A DNA stretch of 33,889 nt from Microbacteriaceae bacterium (GTDB lineage Bacteria > Actinomycetota > Actinomycetes > Actinomycetales > Microbacteriaceae), in the NCBI GenBank assembly GCA_025464995.1, contig JAODMO010000031.1, positions 1 through 33,889 of the forward strand, given 5' to 3'. Positions within the stretch are counted from its first letter, which is position 1; the number at the start of each line of letters is the position of its first letter. The position numbers were made by a program, and so were the translations under genes. Below the pieces are notes generated by a model. It did not search any database, was not told the DNA's origin, and saw nothing but the letters and a program-made list of their open reading frames with translations. Below are positions 15,242 through 23,524 of this stretch, piece after piece.

Positions 15242-18200
15242 CAGGCACGCATCGACAATCCGCGCGGCGTCGCGCTGAAGCCCACGTCGGTGAGCGCGGC
15301 ACCGAGCGCAGAGCCCGTGATCGACGCGCCATCCACCTGCTCGATCCGAAGCTTGCCGAGGCCGGTGCGCACGATGGAACCGAGAGAGTACGCCGCCGCC
15401 GCGAGCGCCTCTTCGTCGCCGCGGAACGTCAGCACGGTCTTGCCACCGCGCTCGACGTAGAGGGTGAGGTGCCCGTCGACGATGACGACGAGCGCCCCGG
15501 CCTTGCGGCCCGGGCGGTGCCCGCGCGGCTCGTCGGCGTCGGGAGCCGGCCAGGGCAGCGCAGCCCCGTAGGGGTTCGCGGGGTCGGTGGCGGCGAGCGT
15601 CACGGCGGTGAGGGGCTCGTTCGAGGCATCGTCGCGCGTGAACGCCCGCAGGCGGTCGACGGTCGCCCCGGTCGCGAACTGGGCGGCGCCGAGCCCCTCC
15701 ACGAAGTAGCCCCGCCGCGCGCGACCGGTCTCCTCGAAGCCGCTTAGAACCCTGTAGGCGAGGCTGAACCCGCCACGGATGCCCTCGCTCACCACCGAGC
15801 CGCGAGTGACGACCCCGTACCGCTCGAGCAACAGCTCGGCCATCGCCTTGGCGCGCACCGTCGTGTCGCCCTCGGCGAGGGGCAGCAGTGACCAGCGTCC
15901 GCCGACACTCGGCGGCCCCGCCTGGCTCGGCAGGGTCGGCCGCGCACGCCCGCGATAGGCGCGGGCGCGGGTGGGCGCCCGCTTCGGCGCCGCCGTGCCG
16001 CCGAGGTACGAGCGCAGCGGCGAGATGGTGTCGTTGGTGACGAGCCCCGCCCAAACCAGGTCCCAGAGCGCCGTCGTCAACTCCTTGTCATCGGTGCTCC
16101 CGACGGCGCCGGAGAGCTGTCGGAAGAAGAACGCCCCACCACCGGCGAGAGACGCCAGTATCGACCGCTGGAGCTCGGTCGTCTCATCCCCACCCGGCTC
16201 GGCGAGGGTGAGCGGCGCACTCTCGGCGAGGTGCAGGCTGACCCAGCCGTCGCTGCCCGGCAGCGAACCGCGCCCCGACCAGACGACCTCGCCGGTGAGC
16301 GTGAGCTCGTCGAGCCACGCGGGGCTGTAGTTGCGCAGGCGGGCGGGCAGAACGAGGGTCTCCCACGCGGATGCCGGCAGTGCGACGCCCGCGAGCTGGT
16401 CGATCACCTGCACGAGACCGTCGATGCCGGTGAGCCGCACGGCGGCCGGCTGGTTGCTGCCGGTCTGGCCGGCGCCCGACGAACTCGTGGAGACGTGCTG
16501 CCACGCGGGCAGGAAACGGCCGAGCGTCGGCGGGTCCACCGGCTCGACCTCGTGGCGGAGCGCCGCGAGGGAGCGGCTGCGCAGGCGGCGGAGCACCTCG
16601 GCGTCGCACCACTCGCTGCCGCTCGACCCCGGACGGAACTCGCCCTCGACGACCCGACGCTCGGTCGACAGCCGGCGCAGGGTGTCGAGCACCACGGCGA
16701 CCCCGAGACCGAAGCGAGCGGCGGCGTCGGCGACGGTGAACGGCCCGTGCGTCCGGGCGAAGCGGCCGACGAGGTCGCCGAGCGGGTCGGCCACCGGCTC
16801 GATGAACGCCGCGGGCACCCCGATCGGGAGCGGCGCGCCGAGAGCGTCACGGAGCCTGGCCGCGTCTTCGATACCCGCCCACCGCTCGCTGCCGGCGATG
16901 TTGACGCGAAGCACGCGGTTGTCGCGCGCGAGGGCGGTCATGATCGAGATCAGTTTTTCACCGGGGGTATCGCCCTCCTTCGCAGGATCAGTCGGCGCTG
17001 GGGTCGCGGGATCGCTGGCGCGATCTCCATCGCTCCACCGCGTCGCGATCTCCTCGACGGTCAGCGGCCCGAGCAGGCGCAGCATGTCGACGATTCCCTC
17101 GGCGTCGCGCGCCTTGCGGTCGGCGGTGAGGCGCTGCAGCTCGAGCTCCGTCTGCTCGATCACCCCCGCGTCGAGCAGCTCGCGCAGCTCGGCGCGGCCG
17201 AGAAGTTCGGCGAGCAGCGTCGCATCGAGCGACAGGGCCGCGGCCCTGCGCTCGGCGAGCGGAGAGTCGCCCTCGTACATGAAGGCCGCGACGTAGCCGA
17301 AGAGCAGCGACCGCGCGAACGGCGACGGGATGTCGGTCTCCGTCTCGACGATGCGGATGGCGCGGCTCTCGATCTCCGTCGCGAGCCGCACGAGCGCGGG
17401 GAGGTCGTACACGTCCTGGAGCACCTCGCGCACCGTCTCGAGCACGATCGGGAAGCTCGGGAACTTGCGTGCCACGTCGAGCAGTTGGGAGGCGCGCTGC
17501 CTCTGCTGCCACAGCGGGCTGCGCCTGCCGGGGTTGTACCGCGGCAGCAGCAGCGCGCGGGCCGCGCACTCGCGGAACCGAGACGCGAACAGCGCGGAAC
17601 CGCCGACCTCCTCGGTGACGATGTGCTGCAGCTCTCCTGGCTCGAACACGAAGAGTTCGGCACCGGGCGGTTCGGCGTCGGTGTCGGGAATGCGCACCAC
17701 GACGCCGTCGTCGCTCGCCATGGCCGCGCCGTCCAGCCCGAGTCGGTCGCGCACTCGAGCGCCCACCGCGAGGGCCCAGGGGGCGTGCACCGGCATGCCG
17801 TAAGGGGAGTGCAGGATGACGCGCCAGTCGCCGAGCTCGTCGCGGAAGCGTTCGACGACGAGCGTGGTGTCGGTGGGCACGTGACCCGTCGATTGCTTCT
17901 GGTCGGCCACGAACGCGATGAGGTTGTTCGCGGCGAACTCGTCGAGGCCCGCCGCCTCCATGCGGCCGCGGCTGGCATCATCCGACCCGGTGGAGACCTC
18001 ACGGGTGAAGGCACCGATGGCGCGCCCCAGCTCGGCGGGCCGGCCGAGGCCGTCGCCCTTCCAGAACGGCACCTTGCCCGGCTGGCCGAACGCGGGCGAC
18101 ACGATGACCCGGTCGTGGGTGATGTCTTCGATGCGCCAGCTCGTGGCACCGAGAGCGAACACGTCGCCGACCCGCGACTCGTAGACCATCTCCTCGTCGA

Positions 18201-19980
18201 GCTCGCCGACGCGCGCGCCGCCCGCGGAGGCGCCGCCGACCATGAAGACGCCGAACAGGCCGCGGTCGGGAATGGTGCCACCGGATGTCACGGCGAGACG
18301 TTGCGCGCCGGGCCGGCCGGTGATCGTGCCGCCGACCCGGTCCCACACGATCCGGGGGCGCAGCTCGGCGAACTCGTCGCTCGGGTAGAGGCCGCTCAGC
18401 AGGTCGAGGGTCGCAGTGTACGCGCTGCGGGGGAGGGTGACGAACGGCGCGCTGCGGCGTACGGTGTCGTACCAGTCCTCGACATCGAGTGGGCCGAGCG
18501 CGACGGCGGCGACGGTCTGCTGGGCGAGCACGTCGAGCGGATTAGCGGGCACCCTGATGGCCTCGATCTGCCCCGACAGCATCCGCTCGCTCGCGACGGC
18601 GGTGTGCAGGAGGTCGGCGCGGTGCTTCGGGAAGAGCACGCCCTTCGAGATCTCGCCCACCTGGTGGCCGGCACGGCCGACGCGCTGCAGGCCGCTCGCG
18701 ACGGAGGGCGGCGACTCGACCTGCACGACGAGGTCGACGGCGCCCATGTCGATGCCGAGCTCGAGCGAGCTCGTGGCGACGACGCAGCGCAGGCGGCCGC
18801 TCTTCAGATCGTCTTCGATGCCGGCCCGCTGGTCTTTGCTGACGCTGCCGTGGTGGGCGCGGGCGAGCAGGGGGGCGGCGCCGGAGGTCGAGCCGGCCTG
18901 CGCCATCAGGGCGGCAGGCGCGGTGGAGCTGGGGAAATCGCGCCAGCGATTCTGCGACCCCGGCGTCGACTGAGCCTGCGAAGGAGGGTCAAGGTGGCCC
19001 GCTTCGACGAGCTCGGCTCCCGCGGCGTCACCCGCGACGGACTGCGCCATCGCCTCGCGCTCCTCGTAGATCTCGTTCAGCCGCGCTGTCAGCCGCTCGG
19101 CCAGCCGCCTCGAGTTCGCGAAGACGATGGTGGAACGGTGGCCGAGGATGAGGTCGACGATCTTTTCCTCGACGTGCGGCCAGATGGAGCCCTGCGGCGG
19201 GGCACCGGCCGCGGAGCCCTCGAGCGCCGGGGCGCTGCCGAGCTCGGTCATGTCTTCCACCGGCACGACGACGGTGAGGTCGAACATCTTGCTCGACGAC
19301 GGTGCGACGATCGTCACGGGGGCAGACCCGGCGAGGAAGCGCGCGACCTCCTCGCGTGGCCGCACCGTCGCGCTCAGGCCGATGCGCTGTGCCGGTTTGG
19401 GCAGCAGGGCGTCGAGCCGTTCGAGCGACACGGCGAGGTGCGCTCCGCGTTTCGTGGAAGCGACGGCGTGCACCTCGTCGACGATGACCGTCTCGACTCC
19501 GGCGAGGGTCTCCCGCGCCGCGCTCGTGAGCATGAGGTAGAGCGACTCGGGGGTCGTGATCAGGATGTCGGGCGGGGTGCGCGCGAGCACCCGCCGGTCG
19601 CCCGGTGTCGTGTCGCCCGAACGCACACCCACCGTCACCTCGGGAGCGGCGAGCCCGAGGCGCTTGGCCGTCTGCGTGACGCCCACGAGCGGCGCACGCA
19701 GGTTGCGCTCGACGTCGACGCCGAGCGCCTTGAGCGGGGAGATGTAGAGCACGCGCGTGCGGTGCAGCGGGTTCTCGGGCGTGGGCGTCGACGCGAGCCG
19801 GTCGATCGCCCAGAGAAAGGCCGAGAGGGTCTTGCCCGAGCCCGTCGGTGCGACCACGAGAGCGTGATCGCCGCCCGACACGGCCTCCCATGCCCCGAGC
19901 TGGGCGGCGGTGGGCTCCGGAAAGGCGCCAGAGAACCACTCCCGTGTGGCGGGAGAGAATCGATCGAGCACGTCGCCCAT
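15241..19980 (-). CDS. lhr: Lhr-type superfamily 2 DNA helicase (long form)
   Basis: A 1579-residue 3'-5' DNA translocase/helicase of the Lhr family. Walker A APTGSGKT is at about 44-51, DEVH at 168-171, and the SAT motif (GLSATVRP) near 204. Domain-2 motifs follow: LARAHHGSVSKDQR, then VVATSSLELGIDMG and QRVGRAGHQ. A winged helix and the Lhr-specific domain come next (to about 870), then the long C-terminal region that ends with a family tail resembling uracil-glycosylase-associated Lhr-CTD. ATG 19980 is preceded by GAGGATGG; the in-frame extension to 20193 is not family sequence. The two 70-bp repeat copies encode in-frame inserts at about residues 331-353 and 981-1003, both in loops that are variable in the family. 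lhr is the first gene of the lhr-nei2 operon. Confidence 0.94.
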   Translation of the reverse strand: MGDVLDRFSPATREWFSGAFPEPTAAQLGAWEAVSGGDHALVVAPTGSGKTLSAFLWAIDRLASTPTPENPLHRTRVLYISPLKALGVDVERNLRAPLVGVTQTAKRLGLAAPEVTVGVRSGDTTPGDRRVLARTPPDILITTPESLYLMLTSAARETLAGVETVIVDEVHAVASTKRGAHLAVSLERLDALLPKPAQRIGLSATVRPREEVARFLAGSAPVTIVAPSSSKMFDLTVVVPVEDMTELGSAPALEGSAAGAPPQGSIWPHVEEKIVDLILGHRSTIVFANSRRLAERLTARLNEIYEEREAMAQSVAGDAAGAELVEAGHLDPPSQAQSTPGSQNRWRDFPSSTAPAALMAQAGSTSGAAPLLARAHHGSVSKDQRAGIEDDLKSGRLRCVVATSSLELGIDMGAVDLVVQVESPPSVASGLQRVGRAGHQVGEISKGVLFPKHRADLLHTAVASERMLSGQIEAIRVPANPLDVLAQQTVAAVALGPLDVEDWYDTVRRSAPFVTLPRSAYTATLDLLSGLYPSDEFAELRPRIVWDRVGGTITGRPGAQRLAVTSGGTIPDRGLFGVFMVGGASAGGARVGELDEEMVYESRVGDVFALGATSWRIEDITHDRVIVSPAFGQPGKVPFWKGDGLGRPAELGRAIGAFTREVSTGSDDASRGRMEAAGLDEFAANNLIAFVADQKQSTGHVPTDTTLVVERFRDELGDWRVILHSPYGMPVHAPWALAVGARVRDRLGLDGAAMASDDGVVVRIPDTDAEPPGAELFVFEPGELQHIVTEEVGGSALFASRFRECAARALLLPRYNPGRRSPLWQQRQRASQLLDVARKFPSFPIVLETVREVLQDVYDLPALVRLATEIESRAIRIVETETDIPSPFARSLLFGYVAAFMYEGDSPLAERRAAALSLDATLLAELLGRAELRELLDAGVIEQTELELQRLTADRKARDAEGIVDMLRLLGPLTVEEIATRWSDGDRASDPATPAPTDPAKEGDTPGEKLISIMTALARDNRVLRVNIAGSERWAGIEDAARLRDALGAPLPIGVPAAFIEPVADPLGDLVGRFARTHGPFTVADAAARFGLGVAVVLDTLRRLSTERRVVEGEFRPGSSGSEWCDAEVLRRLRSRSLAALRHEVEPVDPPTLGRFLPAWQHVSTSSSGAGQTGSNQPAAVRLTGIDGLVQVIDQLAGVALPASAWETLVLPARLRNYSPAWLDELTLTGEVVWSGRGSLPGSDGWVSLHLAESAPLTLAEPGGDETTELQRSILASLAGGGAFFFRQLSGAVGSTDDKELTTALWDLVWAGLVTNDTISPLRSYLGGTAAPKRAPTRARAYRGRARPTLPSQAGPPSVGGRWSLLPLAEGDTTVRAKAMAELLLERYGVVTRGSVVSEGIRGGFSLAYRVLSGFEETGRARRGYFVEGLGAAQFATGATVDRLRAFTRDDASNEPLTAVTLAATDPANPYGAALPWPAPDADEPRGHRPGRKAGALVVIVDGHLTLYVERGGKTVLTFRGDEEALAAAAYSLGSIVRTGLGKLRIEQVDGASITGSALGAALTDVGFSATPRGLSMRA
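16971..17040 (+). repeat. REP-like 70-bp repeat, copy B, inside lhr
   Basis: By eye, 59 of 70 positions match copy A at 18921-18990, in the opposite orientation. The core is a short hairpin, ATCGC-TGGC-GCGAT, flanked by GGGGTCGC and CTCC. Here lhr reads the reverse strand of the repeat as about 23 residues (WSDGDRASDPATPAPTDPAK) without a stop, between the EEIATR helix and the EKLISIMTAL helix. Confidence 0.8.
18921..18990 (-). repeat. REP-like 70-bp repeat, copy A, inside lhr
   Basis: Copy A lies on the strand that lhr reads, so it is in the same sense as the gene and inverted relative to copy B. Its core hairpin is AATCGC-TGGC-GCGATT. It is translated as DPPSQAQSTPGSQNRWRDF plus PSSTA, a low-homology insert in the loop before LARAHHGS. 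Both copies preserve the reading frame (the insert length is a multiple of three, judging from the open frame). Confidence 0.8.
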
Positions 19981-20047
19981 CCCCCCATCCTCGCCGAAGC
20001 CGCCGACATCCGCTGCACGGCGGTCGGTTGGCACGGCGCATCCGCAG

Positions 20048-20635
20048 CTACGGCGTGGAGCGCGGGTCCTCCAACGCATCGAACGGGGCGGGCGGCGCAG
20101 CGTTGTCCGGTGCGGCCGCACCCGCCTCGGGGGTCTCCGGCTGCACCGAGGGAGCCGGCGCCGAACCTCCACGGAATGCGCTGCGCAACACACTGAAGCA
20201 GCCGAGCGCCCCGAACAGCAGGGCCAGGCCGAAGTCGGGCAGGTACGAGGAGACGAGGCCGGGTTCGGCGAGCACCATCTGGAACGCCGTCCAGAATTCC
20301 GGCGTCACGAGGCTCTCGATGGCCGATCCTCCTGTGCCGTCGGTCCACGCGGTGATCATGTCGCTCACCACGCCGCCGAAGAAGGCGAGCAGCAGGGTCA
20401 CCACGGTGATGATCGTGCCGCGCACTGCGCCGTTGAACCCGAGAAATCCGCCCGAGCCGATCCGGTAGAGGGTCATTGCGCCGAACGCGACGCCGAAGGC
20501 GACGAGCGACGCGATGAAGCCGAAGTTCCACAACACCACCCAGGCGATGACTCCGAGCGGGATGACGACGAGCGAGAAGACGGTGCCGCGAGCGACGTTC
20601 TCCCTGGGTGCATCCATGGCGTTCGCATAGCTCAC
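20048..20635 (-). CDS. Membrane protein of unknown function
   Basis: A 195-residue protein with four hydrophobic segments (about 19-40, 40-60, 66-92 and 124-148; for example VFSLVVIPLGVIAWVVLWNF and GTIITVVTLLLAFFGGVVSD). Its Ala/Pro-rich hydrophilic tail (about 155-195) is probably cytoplasmic. No family is recognised. GTG at 20635 is chosen because GAGGAG lies seven bases upstream; an in-frame ATG at 20617 has no such site. The lhr start is 67 bases downstream, so co-transcription with lhr-nei2 is possible but unproven. Confidence 0.8.
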   Translation of the reverse strand: MSYANAMDAPRENVARGTVFSLVVIPLGVIAWVVLWNFGFIASLVAFGVAFGAMTLYRIGSGGFLGFNGAVRGTIITVVTLLLAFFGGVVSDMITAWTDGTGGSAIESLVTPEFWTAFQMVLAEPGLVSSYLPDFGLALLFGALGCFSVLRSAFRGGSAPAPSVQPETPEAGAAAPDNAAPPAPFDALEDPRSTP

Positions 20636-20747
20636 TGGGGTCTCCTCGGTGGTTGTGTCGCCTCACCCTAGCAACCGGGAAGCCAGTTCGCGAGCAAATA
20701 TCAGACACGGTCGGAAGGGGGTGACTGCTGGATGCCGCGCAAGTGAG

Positions 20748-20753
20748 TAACAA
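20748..20753 (+). promoter_or_regulatory. -10 element for the NUDIX-like gene
   Basis: TAACAA ends six bases before ATG 20760. GGAG two bases before the ATG is too close for a normal ribosome site, so a leaderless message is more likely. Confidence 0.45.
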
Positions 20754-20759
20754 TGGAGC

Positions 20760-21302
20760 ATGAGCTCCGTAGGCACCCCAGATCCCAATTCCGGCTGGTT
20801 GTCAGAAGAGGAGCTCGCGGAGACGCGTCGCCGCCTTCCGCTGCTCTACGTCGAGGCCGTTCCGGTGAGGGTCGACGGCATGGGCCGGGTCACCGAGGTC
20901 GGGATGCTGCTGCGCGCGTCGCTCGAGGGCGCCATGACGCGCACCCTCGTCTCCGGACGCGTCATGTACGGCGAGACCCTGCGCGACGCGCTGTTCCGCC
21001 ACCTCGAGAAGGATCTCGGTCCGATGGCGTTCCCTCTGCTGCCGACGAGCGCGGTGCCGTTCTCCGTCGCCGAGTACTTTCCCTGGCCGGGCGAGACGCA
21101 GTACACCGACACCCGCCAGCACGCCGTCTCCCTCGCCTACGTCGTGCCCGTGACCGGCACGTGCGATCCGCGGCAGGACGCCCTCGAGCTCACCTGGATG
21201 TCTCCCGCCGAGGCCGTCTCGCCCGACATCCTCGCCGACATGGAGGGCGGGCGCGGAGCGCTTCTCCGGGCCGCACTCGCCTCGGTGGGCGTACTGCCCT
21301 AG
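20760..21302 (+). CDS. NUDIX-like protein, DUF4916 type, with degenerate Nudix box
   Basis: A 180-residue protein similar to the actinobacterial DUF4916/NUDIX hydrolase family. The Nudix-box region reads GRVMYGETLRDALFRHLEKDLG (split here only for description; residues about 66-87). Glycine, first glutamate and arginine are in place, but the REUxEE core is changed to RHLEKD, so the metal-binding glutamate pair is not conserved. YFPWPGETQYTDTRQHAV and LELTWMSPAEA are typical of the family. Enzymatic activity as a nucleoside-diphosphate hydrolase is therefore doubtful. The gene ends at TAG 21300-21302, and the dead GNAT gene on the other strand ends at the same place. Confidence 0.82.
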   Translation: MSSVGTPDPNSGWLSEEELAETRRRLPLLYVEAVPVRVDGMGRVTEVGMLLRASLEGAMTRTLVSGRVMYGETLRDALFRHLEKDLGPMAFPLLPTSAVPFSVAEYFPWPGETQYTDTRQHAVSLAYVVPVTGTCDPRQDALELTWMSPAEAVSPDILADMEGGRGALLRAALASVGVLP

Positions 21303-21663
21303 CGCGCCATGGCGATCTCGGGCAGCGCCGTGCCGAAGATCGATCCCATACGACGTCGGCTCTCGAGTGCGAGCCCGTTGCGGCGGTAGAACCCCTGCGC
21401 CGGCCGGTTGCGCTCCGATACCCAGAGGCAGGGGGCATCCGGCTCTGCGTCGAGAAGACGTGCCGACACCGGAGCGTTTCTCGCGAGGCGAGGCGCGACG
21501 TAGACGAAGTAGACCTGAACGCCACCACAGGTCGGTCATCACGCTCGGGTTCAGTTCTGAGATCACGTGCGGCGGCGGTACGCCGGTGTGCAGCTCGGCC
21601 CAGCATGGCGAGTGCAGGTCGCCGAGCTGGTCCGCGTCTTCGGGAGTCGCTCGCCGTCGTCAT
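21299..21663 (-). pseudogene. Frameshifted, internally deleted GNAT acetyltransferase
   Basis: Leftward reading gives RATPEDADQLGDLHSPCWAE then LHTGVPPPHVISELNPSVMT, a standard GNAT N-terminus. About 30-40 residues, including most of strand 3, are then missing. A frame change follows to VQVYFVYVAPRLARNAPVSA, then LDAEPDAPCLWVSERNRPAQ and GFYRRNGLALESRRRMGSIF, ending TALPEIAMAR at stop 21299-21301. The initiation codon is not in frame with this reading (ATG 21663 is in a neighbouring frame). The acetyl-CoA binding loop (R-x-x-G-x-G/A) is absent, so no active enzyme can be made. Confidence 0.8.
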
Positions 21664-21709
21664 GACGTCGAGGCTGCCGTCGGGCCGCAAGCGCCCCCAG
21701 TACCGAGAA

Positions 21710-21748
21710 GTGGGCCCCCCTCCGGTTGAAAACCGGGGAGAGGCCCAC
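21710..21748 (-). terminator. Terminator-like hairpin after the DEAD-box helicase gene
   Basis: GTGGGCC (21710-21716) pairs with GGCCCAC (21742-21748), and inside it CCGGTT pairs with AACCGG around a GAA loop. The hairpin begins 22 bases beyond the helicase stop on the minus strand. The tail after it (ACTTCTCGG) has few T residues, typical of GC-rich terminators. Confidence 0.7.
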
Positions 21749-21769
21749 TGGATGCTGCTGCGGGTCTGG

Positions 21770-23260
21770 TCAGCGACCGCGACGGGCGGCGCCGCCCTGC
21801 GACATGCGCACGAGGCCGCCGACGGCGATCTTGCCGCCCTGCTGTCCAGCGCCAGCGCCGGCACCGGAGCCGGAGCGACGCTGGCCGCCCTGACGAGGAG
21901 CGGATGCCGCACCCTCTGCGCGGGGAGCGCGCTCGCGACGCGGCTGGCCCACGGTGTCGTTCGACCGTGCTGCGCCGCCGCCGTCGCGACCGGCGCGCTT
22001 GCGCTGGGCGTTGGCGCCCTGCGAGCGGCCGCCCTGGCTCTGCCCGCGTACCGGCTCGGCGGCGCGGGGAAGCGGCTTGACGTACTCGGCGACCTCGCCG
22101 ATGAGCGCGGTGACCGCGGGGGAGTCGGCGGTGACGCGCTGCGGGGTGACCGTGATGGCCGCCTTGCGCAGCAGCAGTGCCGTGTCCTTGCGCTGTTCGG
22201 GCAGCACGAGGGTGACGACCTCGCCTTCCTTGCCGGCGCGGGCGGTGCGGCCCGAGCGGTGCAGGTACGCCTTGTGCTCGGCGGGCGGGTCGACGTGGAT
22301 CACGAGCTCGATGTCGTCGACGTGCACGCCGCGGGCCGCGACATCCGTCGCCACGAGCACGCGCGAGGTGCCGGCGGCGAATGCGGCGAGGTTGCGGTCG
22401 CGGGCCACCTGCGAGAGGTTGCCGTGCAGGTCGACCGCGGGGATTCCGGCGTCGGTGAGCTGGCGCGCGAGCTTCTTGGCGTGGTGCTTGGTACGCATGA
22501 AGAGGATGCGGCGACCCTTGCCCGAGGCGAGCTTCTCGATGAGGAGGCGCTTGGCCTCAACCGAGTCGACCTCGAACACGTGGTGGGTCATCGCCGAGAC
22601 GTGGCTCGTCGCCTCGTCGACCGAGTGCAGCACCTCGTTGTGGAGGTAGCGGCGCACGAGCTTGTCCACGCCGTTGTCGAGGGTGGCGCTGAACAGCATG
22701 CGCTGTCCGGTCGACGGCGTCTTGTCCATGATGCGGGTGACCACGGGGAGGAAGCCGAGGTCGGCCATGTGGTCGGCCTCGTCGAGGATCGAGATCTCGA
22801 CCGAGTCGAGGTTGACAAAGCCCTGCTTCATGAGGTCTTCGAGGCGGCCGGGGCACGCCACGACGATGTCGACGCCGGCCTTGAGGGCGGCGACCTGGCG
22901 CTGCTGGCTCACTCCGCCGAAGATGGTGGTCGACTTGAGGCCGTACGCGTCGGCGAGCGGGGTCAGCGCCACGGTGATCTGCGTAGCGAGCTCGCGGGTC
23001 GGGGCGAGGATGAGGGCGAGGGGGCGGTTCGGGCGGCGGCTGCCGCCCGCGAGCTTGCCGGCGAGGCGCGCCACCATGGGGATGGAGAACGCGAGGGTCT
23101 TGCCGGAGCCGGTCTTTCCGCGGCCGAGCACGTCGCGACCCGAGAGGGTGTCGGGAAGGGTGTCGACCTGGATCGGGAACGGCGAGTCGATTCCCTGGGC
23201 GGCGAGGGCCGCGACGAGGGGAGCCGGAACGCCGAGCGCGGCGAAGGAGTTTTCAGACAT
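21770..23260 (-). CDS. DEAD-box ATP-dependent RNA helicase
   Basis: A 496-residue RNA helicase. Motifs in order: the Q-motif region (PFPIQ, 27-31), Walker A GKTGSGKT at 48-55, PTRELA at 87-92, DEAD at 160-163, SAT at 191-193, and then in domain 2 VATDVAARGVHVDD and HRSGRTAR. The tail from about 405 is Arg/Gly/Gln/Ala rich (RGQSQGGRSQG, RKRAGRDGGGA), the usual RNA-binding extension. This class unwinds structured RNA in ribosome assembly and cold response; which of these applies here is not shown. The start codon has GAAAGG about thirteen bases upstream, a wide spacing. The upstream region holds a weak TAGATA at 23374-23379. Confidence 0.94.
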   Translation of the reverse strand: MSENSFAALGVPAPLVAALAAQGIDSPFPIQVDTLPDTLSGRDVLGRGKTGSGKTLAFSIPMVARLAGKLAGGSRRPNRPLALILAPTRELATQITVALTPLADAYGLKSTTIFGGVSQQRQVAALKAGVDIVVACPGRLEDLMKQGFVNLDSVEISILDEADHMADLGFLPVVTRIMDKTPSTGQRMLFSATLDNGVDKLVRRYLHNEVLHSVDEATSHVSAMTHHVFEVDSVEAKRLLIEKLASGKGRRILFMRTKHHAKKLARQLTDAGIPAVDLHGNLSQVARDRNLAAFAAGTSRVLVATDVAARGVHVDDIELVIHVDPPAEHKAYLHRSGRTARAGKEGEVVTLVLPEQRKDTALLLRKAAITVTPQRVTADSPAVTALIGEVAEYVKPLPRAAEPVRGQSQGGRSQGANAQRKRAGRDGGGAARSNDTVGQPRRERAPRAEGAASAPRQGGQRRSGSGAGAGAGQQGGKIAVGGLVRMSQGGAARRGR

Positions 23261-23373
23261 AGAGGTGATGGTGCCTTTCGGGCATCAGCCGGTCGGGCGG
23301 GCGAATGAGCGCACGCTTGATGACCGGTCACAGGGCGAAGGTGGCGATGGCCACATCCGTTCGCCGGAGAAAG

Positions 23374-23379
23374 TATCTA
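23374..23379 (-). promoter_or_regulatory. Possible -10 for the DEAD-box helicase gene
   Basis: TAGATA on the minus strand (complement of TATCTA) is the only AT-rich -10-like hexamer between the DUF1684 gene and the helicase. It would give a leader of about 105 bases. The -35 match is poor. Confidence 0.3.
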
Positions 23380-23435
23380 CGAGCCTCCGAGGTTCTGATT
23401 CACTCGGGGCGAGAAGAGGGGCGTTCAACGACGCA

Positions 23436-23456
23436 GCGAATCCGTCGTGGATTCGC
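23436..23456 (-). terminator. Perfect 8-bp hairpin after the DUF1684 gene
   Basis: GCGAATCC pairs with GGATTCGC across GTCGT. It lies about 70 bases beyond the DUF1684 stop and upstream of the helicase promoter region. No T-run follows, so it may be a terminator or an operator for the helicase gene. Confidence 0.4.
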
Positions 23457-23524
23457 AAGTGATCTCAGGCTAGCACACGGCCCTCGGCAGGCTCCGGATC
23501 GCGAGGCGAGCGCGGCTCGTGCGA

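Noticed and set aside
16445..16515. Gly/Ser/Thr-rich insert in Lhr after AWQHVS, suspected as a third repeat.
   Set aside because: It does not match the 70-bp repeat and no second copy was seen in the window; it is likely an ordinary variable linker.
16231..20196. Very long open frame (about 1320 codons) on the plus strand opposite lhr.
   Set aside because: It is the antisense shadow of a GC-rich real gene: its product is rich in Arg, His, Asp and Glu without domain motifs, while the minus strand encodes full Lhr helicase motifs.
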